Positions 26,133 through 35,854 of a DNA stretch of 37,609 nt are shown here, one piece after another (within the stretch, counting starts at the first letter, position 1; each line of letters begins with the position of its first letter). Source of the stretch: CAYXVU01 sp964468725 (GTDB taxonomy: Bacteria > Acidobacteriota > Blastocatellia > UBA7656); assembly GCA_964468725.1 (NCBI GenBank), contig CAYXVU010000033.1:1-37609 (forward strand), given 5' to 3'. The translations under genes were made by a program, and so were the position numbers. The notes beneath the pieces were generated by a model. The model was not told the DNA's origin, searched no databases, and saw only the letters and a program-made list of their open reading frames with translations.

Positions 26133-27202
26133 GTTGGGAAACAAAGATCATCAACCAATCGGAGTTGCTGGCTTATGTGGCGAATGATGGCGCATCGAAT
26201 TTTGCCAAACTCGCAAACGCGCTCATCGCTCAACAGCAACAGACTTGGCCGATGTTGGCATCAGGCTATGAATCGCTGTCACGAGTCGTCACCAAACCGG
26301 CGCAGGTGCAAGAATCCCATCTCATCATTCAGCACAACCCGCGCCGACTGCACAGCGTCTCGGCCAAAGTAGACAAGCTTTCCATTGCGGCTCGCCCCTG
26401 CTTTTTATGTCCCGATGCGCTGCCGCCCGAAGAGAAGGGAATCGCCTACGGCGAGGAGTTCATCTTGCTGTGCAATCCGTTCCCGATTCTCGATCATCAT
26501 CTGGTTTTTGTGCATCGCCAGCACATAGAGCAGAAAATTTACGGGCATGTAGAAACCTTTCTCGCGCTGGCGCGCGACCTCGGTCGTCACTATTTCGTCC
26601 TCTATAACGGCGCGCAGTGCGGCGCGTCTGCACCCGACCATCTGCACTTTCAAGCTTGTTCGAAACGAGCGCTGCCGATTGAAAACGATCTCGGCACGGA
26701 AGAAGAACTGGCTGCCGCGCACTGCAATCTGTGCGCTGAAGGGCGTGATGATTTTGAACTCTTTACGCTGGCCGGATGCGGCAGAAGCGTCGTGGTCTAT
26801 CGCGGCAATAAGATTGCGACGTTGGCTTTGTGGATCTATCGCACGCTGGTCGAGTTGAGCGAGGGTAATACCCAACAAGAGCCGATGGTCAATCTGGTGG
26901 CTACCCATCAGGATGGCGTATGGACGGTCTATCTGTTTCCGCGCGCTCGCCATCGGGCGGCGAGTTATTTTGCCGAAGGCGACGCGAAAATCTTGGTCAG
27001 CCCCGGCGCGATTGATATGGCGGGCATCATCGTTGTGCCGGAGCATTCGCACTTCGAAAAGATTACCGCAGCCGATGTGGAAGCGATCTTTGCAGAAGTC
27101 AGCCGCGATGGCGATGAAGTAGACAGCCTGATTGAGCGCATCAGTCAAGCCGCAGATTCAGGAGGTTTTTTGTGGCCAGCATCCATCGAGAGCCAACCAT
27201 AA
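26129..27202 (+). CDS. DUF4922 / HIT-like putative nucleotide-sugar phosphorylase
   Basis: The 357-residue product has a HIT/GalT-superfamily active site in GASAPDHLHFQA: H171-x-H173-x-Q175, as in GDP-L-galactose phosphorylase and Ap4A phosphorylase. Two CxxC pairs (CFLC at 91-94 and CNLC at 199-202) could hold a structural zinc. LLCNPFPILDHHLVFVHR (113-130) matches the lead strands of the HIT fold, and a second half-domain (VVVYRGNKIATLALW) follows. Members of the clan transfer nucleotidyl groups between phosphate and sugar phosphates. It overlaps the glycosyltransferase by 4 bp and the SpoIID gene by 31 bp, so it is firmly in one operon. The specific reaction is inference. Confidence 0.83.
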   Translation: MSWETKIINQSELLAYVANDGASNFAKLANALIAQQQQTWPMLASGYESLSRVVTKPAQVQESHLIIQHNPRRLHSVSAKVDKLSIAARPCFLCPDALPPEEKGIAYGEEFILLCNPFPILDHHLVFVHRQHIEQKIYGHVETFLALARDLGRHYFVLYNGAQCGASAPDHLHFQACSKRALPIENDLGTEEELAAAHCNLCAEGRDDFELFTLAGCGRSVVVYRGNKIATLALWIYRTLVELSEGNTQQEPMVNLVATHQDGVWTVYLFPRARHRAASYFAEGDAKILVSPGAIDMAGIIVVPEHSHFEKITAADVEAIFAEVSRDGDEVDSLIERISQAADSGGFLWPASIESQP

Positions 27203-28554
27203 AAGTCGGTTTGCTCGAAAACGCTCGCGCCATCAAGTTCTCGCTTTCCGATACCAACGGTCAGTGGTCGAGGGACAGCCGTCCGTCAAGTGCGATGCCC
27301 GCAGGCGATTACGAGGCGGTGTTTGTTGACCGGCAAACCGTGCGCCTGAACCGCGCAGGTGGAACCGATGGAGGGACGACAGATGCGCCTTCTTTCGCCA
27401 TCGCTTCATCTGATTTTGCAGGCTCTCGGATAACAGTTCACGACATAACAATCGGCATAGACTTTCACTGGCAGCGTCAGGAGTCGCAGCAATTTCAAGG
27501 CGTGCTCCATATTGTGCCCTCGTCAACAGGGTTGACAGCGATTAACGAATTGCCGCTTGAGAGTTATCTCGTTAGCGTTATCTCTTCGGAGATGAGCGCG
27601 ACTTGCCCGCCAGAGTTGCTGCGCGCTCACGCCATCGTTTCGCGCAGTTGGTTGTTGGCACAGTTACAGCGGCGCAAGCCTGAGTTGTCGTCTTCTGATC
27701 CTTCTCGGAATGAGGAAGCAATCGGTGAGCGTATTCGTTGGTATGACCGCGAATCGCACGCCGACTTTGATGTGTGCGCCGACGACCATTGCCAACGCTA
27801 TCAAGGCATCTCGAAAGCCTTTTCGTCGGAAGCCTTTGCCGCCATTCAAGAGACGCGCGGCGTAGGGCTGACCTATGAAAGTGAAATTTGCGATGCGCGC
27901 TATTCGAAGAGTTGCGGCGGCATGACGGAAGTTTTTCGCGCCGCTTGGGAAGAGCGCGACGTGCCGTACTTGGTTGCGGTCTATGATGGAGAGGGCGAAT
28001 TAACTGGTTATGATTTGCCGCTCACCGAAGAAGCGCACGCCGAGGTATGGATCACCGCGTCGCCGCCTGCCTATTGCAACGCCGACGCGCCGGAGATTCT
28101 GTCGCGCATCTTGCCGGGATTCGATCAAGAGACGCGGGATTTCTATCGTTGGACTGTCAGCTATGAGCAAGAGGAGTTGCGTGAATTGATTGAGCGCCGC
28201 ACGGGGATTCGATTCGGGCGCATTCGAGCGCTCGAATCGGTAGAGCGCGGCGCGTCGGCACGTCTCGTTAAACTGCGAGTCGTTGGCGAAGAGCGCGCAC
28301 TCATCATCGGCAAAGAGTTAGAAATCCGCCGCGCGTTGTCGCCTTCGCATCTCTACAGTTCGGCGTTTATCGTGAGGGCGGAAGCGAGCGCCTCATCCGA
28401 ATACCCTGTGCGGTTTCACCTGCTCGGCGCAGGGTGGGGGCACGGCGTCGGGTTGTGTCAAATCGGCGCGGCGGTGATGGCCGACGACGGCAAAAGCCAT
28501 CAAGAGATCCTCGCCCACTATTTCAAAGATGCCGTGCTGGAACAGCTCTATTGA
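27172..28554 (+). CDS. SpoIID/LytB-domain protein without signal peptide
   Basis: The start is a GTG at 27172 with a perfect AGGAGG (27160-27165) 6 nt upstream, inside the end of the DUF4922 gene. The 460-residue product has the SpoIID lytic-transglycosylase pattern: ELPLESYLVSVISSEM with the catalytic-type glutamates (E130, E140), RAHAIVSRSWLLA, SCGGMTEV, and the C-terminal GWGHGVGLCQIGA. SpoIID cleaves denuded glycan strands of peptidoglycan outside the membrane, yet this protein starts MASIHREPTIKVGL with no hydrophobic export signal. It therefore appears cytosolic, which is unusual for a wall hydrolase. An insertion of about 60 residues (roughly 165-225) rich in acidic residues and Cys/His separates the two SpoIID halves. 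Confidence 0.88.
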   Translation: MASIHREPTIKVGLLENARAIKFSLSDTNGQWSRDSRPSSAMPAGDYEAVFVDRQTVRLNRAGGTDGGTTDAPSFAIASSDFAGSRITVHDITIGIDFHWQRQESQQFQGVLHIVPSSTGLTAINELPLESYLVSVISSEMSATCPPELLRAHAIVSRSWLLAQLQRRKPELSSSDPSRNEEAIGERIRWYDRESHADFDVCADDHCQRYQGISKAFSSEAFAAIQETRGVGLTYESEICDARYSKSCGGMTEVFRAAWEERDVPYLVAVYDGEGELTGYDLPLTEEAHAEVWITASPPAYCNADAPEILSRILPGFDQETRDFYRWTVSYEQEELRELIERRTGIRFGRIRALESVERGASARLVKLRVVGEERALIIGKELEIRRALSPSHLYSSAFIVRAEASASSEYPVRFHLLGAGWGHGVGLCQIGAAVMADDGKSHQEILAHYFKDAVLEQLY

Positions 28555-28583
28555 CTCGTGGTGACGAAGGAGGAGGAAAGCGG

Positions 28584-29366
28584 ATGAAATCGAATTATGA
28601 AAATTTATTGGTCGAATTTCATGAGGGGATCGCACGGGTCACCTTGAATCGCCCCGAACGGCGTAATGCGTTGTCGTTGGCTCTGATGACCGAGATGAAC
28701 GCCTGTCTGCGCGAAATTGGCGAAGCCAACGAAGTGCGCGCCGTCATCTTAGCCGCTGCGGGTACTGTCTTTTCTGCCGGTCACGATCTGGCCGAAATGA
28801 CGGGGCGCACGATCAATGACTATCGTCGCATCTTCGAAGTCTGCGTCGAGATGATGACTCGTTTGCAAAGCATCCCGCAGCCGGTGATTGCTGAAGTTCA
28901 CGGCATGGCGACGGCGGCGGGCTGTCAGTTAGTAGCAACCTGCGATCTGGCAATTGCCGCAGAGGGCGCGAAGTTTGCCACCCCAGGCGTTCGCATCGGC
29001 CTGTTTTGCAGCACTCCGATGGTTGCGCTTTCGCGCGCTGTCGGGCGCAAACGCGCGTTAGAGATGCTGATGACCGGCAGAGCAATTGACGCGGCGACGG
29101 CAATGGAATGGGGGCTGGTCAACCGCGTCGTTGCCGCCGGGCAGTTGCGTGAAGAGACCGAACAGATGGCGCGGCAAATTGTCGAAGCCAGTCCGTTGAC
29201 GTTGGGCATTGGCAAACAAGCCTTCTACGCGCAGATTGATCTCGATCAAGCGAAAGCATACGCCTACACCAAAGAGGTGATGAGCATGAATGCTTTGGCC
29301 GAAGATGCGCAGGAGGGGATGGGGGCATTCTTAGAGAAGCGCGCGGCCTGCTGGCGCGGACGGTAG
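28584..29366 (+). CDS. Crotonase-fold enoyl-CoA hydratase/isomerase-like protein (ECHDC3-like)
   Basis: The ATG at 28584 follows a purine-rich AGGAGGAAAG site; the frame open from 28434 is overlap with the SpoIID gene. The 260-residue product has the crotonase oxyanion-hole segments TVFSAGHDL and GMATAAGCQLVATCDL. The two glutamates that activate water in true enoyl-CoA hydratases appear replaced: GCQL has Gln, and the segment after KFATPGVRIG has no Glu. This is seen in the ECHDC3 group and suggests another CoA-thioester reaction or an isomerase-type role. It is the last gene of the glycosyltransferase-DUF4922-SpoIID operon, 29 bp after SpoIID. Confidence 0.88.
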   Translation: MKSNYENLLVEFHEGIARVTLNRPERRNALSLALMTEMNACLREIGEANEVRAVILAAAGTVFSAGHDLAEMTGRTINDYRRIFEVCVEMMTRLQSIPQPVIAEVHGMATAAGCQLVATCDLAIAAEGAKFATPGVRIGLFCSTPMVALSRAVGRKRALEMLMTGRAIDAATAMEWGLVNRVVAAGQLREETEQMARQIVEASPLTLGIGKQAFYAQIDLDQAKAYAYTKEVMSMNALAEDAQEGMGAFLEKRAACWRGR

Positions 29367-29488
29367 ATCGAATCACGCGAGATTGGTACAGGCCGTTGTT
29401 GGCTCTGGCATCCGAGAATCGCTAATAAAACTGGGGTGACAGGGCGAGGGCAATAGCACAGGAGGGAAAAACACCAGGAAAACCCTTC

Positions 29489-29581
29489 GTTGAGCGGCGG
29501 TCTCTGACCGCCGCCCTGTGGTGCGAGAACGGCGGCCAGAGACTGCCGCTCAACCCTCTTATCTGGACTCGCAACAGAGTA

Positions 29582-29584
<3 letters not shown>
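29489..29584. repeat. MITE/REP-like palindromic element, copy 2
   Basis: Arms at 29489-29506 and 29537-29554 form an 18-bp inverted repeat with one mismatch (GTTGAGCGGC against GCCGCTCAAC at the ends). Each arm itself holds the GGCGG...CCGCC palindrome of copy 1. The right flank ends GACTCGCAACAGAGTATTA, matching the GATTCGCAACTCGGTAT end of copy 1. The last bases provide the TAA stop of the convergent cytochrome gene. The left end is unclear; TAATA at 29423 may mark it. Confidence 0.75.
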
Positions 29585-30901
<1,317 letters not shown>

Positions 30902-31437
30902 TGACATTCTCCCGAATTCATCCACTGATGGCTGTGATTGGTACGGGGCGGTTGCGTTGAAAAGGCACTCATCGTCAACTCGTCTGTGACCGGATTGGGA
31001 GTCTGTTCGATGAGTCTTCCGTGCAATACCCTATGCAAAGAGACCGCCGATTTTCAGCGCAACCATTATATGCAAATAGCTCTGAAAGGGAAGCCTGATG
31101 TGGATCGTGACCGCCGCTTGACTTGACCACCATCAACCCGGGTTCTTCGGTTTTCTAAGAGGCAAGGTGGAACACAAAAGATAGACCGCCGATGAGCGTG
31201 GAGGCGATGGATTTTCACGGATACGATGAGCCTCTTCAATTTCACCTGTATTCTCAGAAGGCTTTCCTGACTGTGAATTGAATGACCCTGCAATCTAGGA
31301 AGGATTCTTGTTGTCATCTTCGCCGCAGCATAGACAAGCGGCAAGGCAAAAACTACAATCAGAAATCCAAAATCCAACCGCTGGGCGAAGGAGGCGTCCG
31401 TCAGGGTCGGCAATCTCGGCCTTGAAAAGTTTCGGCT
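30902..31437. other. 536-bp divergent intergenic region, no gene seen
   Basis: The region separates the divergent cytochrome/monooxygenase and ParM-like genes. A 115-codon minus frame (31066-31413) and a 62-codon plus frame lack ribosome sites and family resemblance. The stretch near 31340-31375 (AAATCCAAAATCCAACC) is simple, AT-rich spacer sequence. No convincing promoter or RNA was found. Confidence 0.5.
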
Positions 31438-32460
31438 ATGAACGTGCTGGCTGTTGATACGGGTTATTCGGCTACGAAGATTTATTCAGAGATCAAAGGG
31501 TCGCGCAAGACGACGATCTTTCCATCGGTGATCGGCCCCGCCGAGTTCGGCGAAGATTTTTTGGGCACGGTGGATGATAACTTCATCGCCGAGTTGAGCC
31601 TTTACCCCGGCAAGATTCGCAATTTCGGCGAGACGGCTGTGCGCCTCAATCGCGGCGGCGAAATGACTGCCGACCGCGATATGTTCACCAAACACTACAA
31701 CCCGGCGCTGACCATCGCGGGGATTGCGCGCTACATGACCGAAAAGCAAGCGCCCGCACCCGATGTGCTGGTCGTCGGGTTGCCGGTCAATTTCTATCAA
31801 GCGCAAAAAGATGTGCTAGTCGAAAAACTGACCGGCAAGCACTCGGTCAAACTCTATAACATCAATGGCAAGGTCGCGCAGACGATGGACTTCACGCTCG
31901 ATCAGATTCTCGCCCTGCCGCAAGGCTATGGCTCCTACCTGAGTTATGCGCTTGACCGCGATGGCATTAAGATTGCCGAACGCATCGTGCCGACGGCGGT
32001 CATTGACGGCGGCGAAAAGACGATTGACATCGTTGCCGCTGATGGTCGCTATATCAATACCTACTCGAAATCCATCCCCTCATCGCTCGATGCGGTCTAC
32101 CACGACATGCAGCGCGAGATTGACGCTCGCTATGACGATTACATGGAACGTTCGACCATCGAGTCCTACATTCGCAGCAAAACACCGTACATCACGCCGA
32201 ACGGCGAATCGGTAGACCTTGAAGAGTTGCGCCGACAGATTATCGAAAAGCATATGCCGCAGATCATTGATCGCATTCAGATGACCGTGCGCCCGATGCG
32301 CCCGCAAAAGGTGCTGGTCGCAGGCGGTTCGGGAGATTTGATTTATGACGGCGTGAAGGCGGTCTTTCCGTCAGCCGAAAAGGTCGAATCCATGATCTTC
32401 TCTAACGCCATCGGCTATTACCGCTATGGCTTGCTCAGACTGGCAAACGGCGACGCTTAG
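31438..32460 (+). CDS. ParM/StbA-like actin-family ATPase (orphan)
   Basis: The 340-residue product has the actin/Hsp70 ATPase motifs: phosphate-1 loop VDTGYSATK (D7), connect-1 region around 155-170, phosphate-2 DGGEKTID (190-197), and adenosine motif VAGGSGDLIYDG (294-305). Length and motif style match ParM-type and archaeal Ta0583-like actins rather than MreB or FtsA. ParM filaments push plasmid copies apart with an adaptor, ParR, bound to parC repeats. No parR-like gene or array of direct repeats is next to it here, so a chromosomal role, a remnant of a plasmid, or an adaptor elsewhere must be considered. No strong ribosome site precedes the ATG. Confidence 0.87.
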   Translation: MNVLAVDTGYSATKIYSEIKGSRKTTIFPSVIGPAEFGEDFLGTVDDNFIAELSLYPGKIRNFGETAVRLNRGGEMTADRDMFTKHYNPALTIAGIARYMTEKQAPAPDVLVVGLPVNFYQAQKDVLVEKLTGKHSVKLYNINGKVAQTMDFTLDQILALPQGYGSYLSYALDRDGIKIAERIVPTAVIDGGEKTIDIVAADGRYINTYSKSIPSSLDAVYHDMQREIDARYDDYMERSTIESYIRSKTPYITPNGESVDLEELRRQIIEKHMPQIIDRIQMTVRPMRPQKVLVAGGSGDLIYDGVKAVFPSAEKVESMIFSNAIGYYRYGLLRLANGDA

Positions 32461-32556
32461 AAACAGGCAACCCTCTAGGTTAGTGCGGAAGCCTAATGAG
32501 GGAAGGCGCAACAGAGTTGCCAATGTGTACTGATGCGAGTGATGGGCGGCTGGTCA

Positions 32557-33633
32557 TCAAGAGAATTCCGGCTCACCGCGCTTCTTCAACTGTTCGGGAA
32601 AGAGTTTCACATCCTGCGAACGCTCGCGCTTGCCGACGAGCAAGACATCGGGCGTGTCTACGATCACCAACTCTTCAACGCCTAACAATGCCACTTTGCG
32701 TTGTGTGGTCGAATAGACTAGATTGCGCCGCGCCTCAATGGTCAGCGCATCGCCAAGCAAGAGATTGCCATCAACGTCATATTGATCGCTACGCAATTCG
32801 TAAAGGGCTTGCCAACTGCCGACATCGCTCCATCCGAAATCGCCGCGCAAAGAGCGAATCGGCGCATGTGTTCTTTCCATCACCGCATAGTCAATCGAAA
32901 TGGATTCAAAGGTGGGGTACAGTTTTTCCATCACTGCTGCAAACTGCGCTGTGCCGATGGCGCGGTCAATTTCTTGCAATCCCTCATACAGTTCGGGCAC
33001 GCAGGTTTGTAACTCCGCAAGAATCGTTTTCGCCGTGAAGATAAAGATGCCACTGTTCCATAGGTGCTTACCGCCTGCCAGATAAGCCAACGCGGTTTCG
33101 GCGTTCGGCTTCTCCACAAAACGCTTGACTATGACCGACTCTTCCCCCTTGACCGGCGCGCAAGCCGCACCGCATTCGATGTAGCCGAATCCGGTTTCGG
33201 GTCGCGTCGGCGGAATGCCAAGCGTGACAATTGCGCCCGCGCGCGCGACTTCGCAGGCCGCAACGAGTTTGCGCCGGAAGCCTTCTACGTCAGCAATAAA
33301 ATGGTCGGCGGGCAAGACGATGATCGGTTCGTCTACCTGAAGGCGACGGATGAAGAGCGCGGCCAGCCCGATACAGGGTGCAGTATTTCTCCCAACCGGC
33401 TCCACCAACACCTGAGCGTTACCCTCGCCGAGCAACTCTCTGGTTGTCGCTTCGTGGAGGCGATTGACAACGACATAGATATTTTCGTCTCCAACCAGCG
33501 GACGGATGCGTTGCAAGGTTTCTTCGAACAGGGTGTGTTGACTGGTGATGCGTAAAAACTGTTTGGGCAGGTGAGCACGACTGGCTGGCCAAAAGCGCGT
33601 TCCCGAACCGCCTGCCATTACGATGGAAAACAT
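32557..33633 (-). CDS. manC: Mannose-1-phosphate guanylyltransferase
   Basis: The 358-residue product is a nucleotidyltransferase that makes GDP-mannose from mannose-1-phosphate and GTP. Visible features are GGSGTRFWPASR (8-19) with PKQF, the VEPVGRNTAP substrate loop, LPADH with the metal-binding Asp, KRFVEKP, and LWNSGIFIF. It has only the catalytic part: the C-terminal phosphomannose isomerase cupin of long ManC proteins is absent and is encoded as a separate gene upstream (33759-34154). It is convergent with the ParM-like gene. GDP-mannose feeds exopolysaccharide, LPS or mannosylglycerate synthesis. Confidence 0.95.
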   Translation of the reverse strand: MFSIVMAGGSGTRFWPASRAHLPKQFLRITSQHTLFEETLQRIRPLVGDENIYVVVNRLHEATTRELLGEGNAQVLVEPVGRNTAPCIGLAALFIRRLQVDEPIIVLPADHFIADVEGFRRKLVAACEVARAGAIVTLGIPPTRPETGFGYIECGAACAPVKGEESVIVKRFVEKPNAETALAYLAGGKHLWNSGIFIFTAKTILAELQTCVPELYEGLQEIDRAIGTAQFAAVMEKLYPTFESISIDYAVMERTHAPIRSLRGDFGWSDVGSWQALYELRSDQYDVDGNLLLGDALTIEARRNLVYSTTQRKVALLGVEELVIVDTPDVLLVGKRERSQDVKLFPEQLKKRGEPEFS

Positions 33634-33659
33634 AACGTTACCCTTTGTTCGTTGCCCGC

Positions 33660-33739
33660 CGTCGGTTGTCGGTTGTTAAGAGTTCTCGATCAGCCGCAGG
33701 TAAAGACCGGGAAATGGCCGGAACAACCGACACCGGACG
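33660..33739. repeat. Imperfect inverted repeat in the PMI-ManC spacer
   Basis: CGTCGGTTGTCGGTTGTT (33660-33677) and AACAACCGACACCGGACG (33722-33739) are inverted repeats matching at 16 of 18 positions, with a 44-nt loop. It fills most of the space between two genes of one pathway. It could be an attenuating hairpin or a degraded mobile repeat. Confidence 0.5.
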
Positions 33740-33758
33740 ATGAAAACCGGGCAGATGA

Positions 33759-34154
33759 TTACAGTCGCCCGAAATCATCCTGCAATCGAACGATGTCATC
33801 TTCGCCGAGATAGTCGCCGAGTTGGATTTCGATAAATACCAAAGTCTCGGTGCCGGGATTTTCAACGCGGTGTGCAGATTGTGCCGAGATGTTAATGGTT
33901 TCGCTAATGTGAAGATGAATCTCTTCGTCGTCAAGGGTCACCAGCGCCACTCCCTGAACGATGATCCAATGTTCGGCACGGCGGGCGTGCTTTTGATAAC
34001 TCAATCGTTTTCCCGGCAGGACTTCTAGCCGTTTGACTTTGTAGCCTTCGCCTTCGTCCAGCACCGTGAAACTGCCCCATGGGCGTTGATCGAATTTCGG
34101 TGAGGGGTCGGTATCGGTCAAATCGGTCAATTCACTGACTGGTTTTTTCATCAT
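33759..34154 (-). CDS. Phosphomannose isomerase type II, cupin domain (detached ManC C-terminus)
   Basis: The product is about 131 residues; the ATG at 34154 is chosen, but a GTG at 34166 and an ATG at 34151 are also possible. The sequence follows the type II mannose-6-phosphate isomerase cupin: RPWGSFTVLDEGEGYKVKR, PGKRLSYQKHARRAEHW with the metal-binding His/His/Glu set, a VTLDDEE turn, and SAQSAHRVENPG with the last His. In many bacteria this is fused to ManC; here it is a stand-alone gene 125 bp upstream of manC. It interconverts fructose-6-phosphate and mannose-6-phosphate. A phosphomannomutase is not in the window. Confidence 0.9.
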   Translation of the reverse strand: MMKKPVSELTDLTDTDPSPKFDQRPWGSFTVLDEGEGYKVKRLEVLPGKRLSYQKHARRAEHWIIVQGVALVTLDDEEIHLHISETINISAQSAHRVENPGTETLVFIEIQLGDYLGEDDIVRLQDDFGRL

Positions 34155-34337
34155 CTGCTTATTCACCGAGCACTGCCAGACCGCCAGCTTAGAGACCTGT
34201 GCCGCGGCAGGCGTTGCACAGGCAGGGAAGTTTAACCGGCAATTGTTACCCCGCGCCAGAATAAATTGTTGCCTGCGTCAAAGGTGGAAAGTCGAAAATC
34301 GAAAGTCAACCTCTTCGCTCTTTGACCGGTGACCTTA

Positions 34338-35717
34338 TCATATCGGCAACCGCAGTCGCGCTTGACAGCCGCTCCGGTCTTTGCGATTTTCCAGCGTCAA
34401 TGTGCCGCCATGCGCTTCGGCGATTTGGCGACTCAAGACCAGCCCGATGCCGGAGCCGCTCGGTTTGGTCGTAAAGAAAGGGACGAAGAGGTTCGTCGGA
34501 TTCGAGATGCCATGCCCTTCATCCTCAATTCGCACTTCGATGTAATCGCGGGTTTTGCCCCAATTGATTTCGACGTTGCCGCCGGTTTCCCGCGACGCAT
34601 CCGCCGCATTATGAATGAGATTGATGAATAACTGTTCCAGTTGGTCGCCGTCGGCGTTGATGACCAGTTCGGGACCCTCCTTGACGATGACGGTCAGTCG
34701 GGTTTCAAGTTGAGCGACACGCTTAATGAGGTCACTCAGTTTGACCGGCTGAAACGTAGGAGGCGGCAACTTCGCCAGCCGTGCATACCCCTGCATAAAC
34801 CGGCTCAAGGCTGCTGAACGGGTGGCGATTACGGACAAACCTTTTTGCGTGTCTTCTTTCCAGTCTATTGGTAGCGGGTCGCGGAGGATGAGCTTTTCGA
34901 TGCTGCCAACCAACGAAATGATCGGCGCGAGCGAGTTGTTGAGTTCGTGACCGAGTACGCGCACGAGTCGCTGCCAGGCCTGTTTCTCTTCTTCCCGCAG
35001 CGCGCGGCTGAGATCAGAGAAGACCAGCAGTTGATGAGGAGCGCCGCGCTCCCGAAACATTGAGCGATGAACTTCCCACCGCGACGTCTCACCAGGGAAA
35101 CTCATCTGAATCGTGCGCACCGAATCCCCTTCAAGAAAGTCATCAAGCTGTAATTCTGCGGCGCTACGCCCGGTGATGCGTTCAGATGGTTGGCCAAGCA
35201 AACGTTCACCGGCGCGATTGACGAGGCGAAGTTTTTGATCGGTATCGAAGGCGAAAATCGCCACGTCAATCTCTGCCATTACGGTCTGCAAGAGAGCCGT
35301 CGCTTCCAATGCGCCGAGACGCTGTTCCCGCAGCGTTTGACTGAGTTGGTTGACCTCCATCAAAGCGTCGCCAAGCGGGTCGTCATGGATGGCGCCGCGT
35401 GCCCGAATCGAAAAATCACCTTCGCGCAGCGCCGCCAACAGATTCGAAAGCGTCTGTAACGGAAAGCGCACGCGCTCGCGCACCGCAAAGGCAAAGCCCA
35501 ACCAACATCCGCCGATCAAAATGGTTAGTGTCCATTGCACCTTCGCCGAATAACTGCCTGCCCATAAAAAAAACATGGCGGCGGCAAAGGCTGGGGACCC
35601 GGAAGCCAGCGCCAGCAGCAAGACGCGAAGGTCATGCGAAAACTTGCTGGTCTTGGCAGCCACCATCGGCTTGACAGTCGCTTTGACGACTTCCATGTTG
35701 GACGGTTCAACGCTCAT
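34338..35717 (-). CDS. Sensor histidine kinase (NtrB/NtrY-like)
   Basis: The 459-residue product has two membrane helices (about 30-52 and 61-79), a HAMP-like linker (80-135), a PAS domain (about 140-235; FAFDTDQKLRLVNRAG), a HisKA domain with phospho-acceptor H257 in LGHELNNSLAP, and an HATPase domain with the N-box NLIHNAADA, G1 DEGHGI, F-box FVPFFTTK and G2 GSGIGL. There is almost no periplasmic loop, so it probably senses a membrane or cytosolic signal through PAS. The cognate regulator gene is 137 bp upstream on the same strand. Confidence 0.94.
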   Translation of the reverse strand: MSVEPSNMEVVKATVKPMVAAKTSKFSHDLRVLLLALASGSPAFAAAMFFLWAGSYSAKVQWTLTILIGGCWLGFAFAVRERVRFPLQTLSNLLAALREGDFSIRARGAIHDDPLGDALMEVNQLSQTLREQRLGALEATALLQTVMAEIDVAIFAFDTDQKLRLVNRAGERLLGQPSERITGRSAAELQLDDFLEGDSVRTIQMSFPGETSRWEVHRSMFRERGAPHQLLVFSDLSRALREEEKQAWQRLVRVLGHELNNSLAPIISLVGSIEKLILRDPLPIDWKEDTQKGLSVIATRSAALSRFMQGYARLAKLPPPTFQPVKLSDLIKRVAQLETRLTVIVKEGPELVINADGDQLEQLFINLIHNAADASRETGGNVEINWGKTRDYIEVRIEDEGHGISNPTNLFVPFFTTKPSGSGIGLVLSRQIAEAHGGTLTLENRKDRSGCQARLRLPI

Positions 35718-35854
35718 TGGCAGTAAGCATACAGAAGTCGGAATCGAGAATACAGAATTGAGTATTTAGCTGGAGAAGGGATGGTATTCACGCGGATTTC
35801 CTTATGGATTCTGATTATCGAATTCCGCCTGCGTGTAGTGGCCTCTTGTCATTA

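Noticed and set aside
31066..31413. 115-codon minus-strand frame between the cytochrome and ParM-like genes
   Set aside because: No ribosome site, no recognisable domain, and it includes simple-sequence spacer DNA; treated as non-coding.
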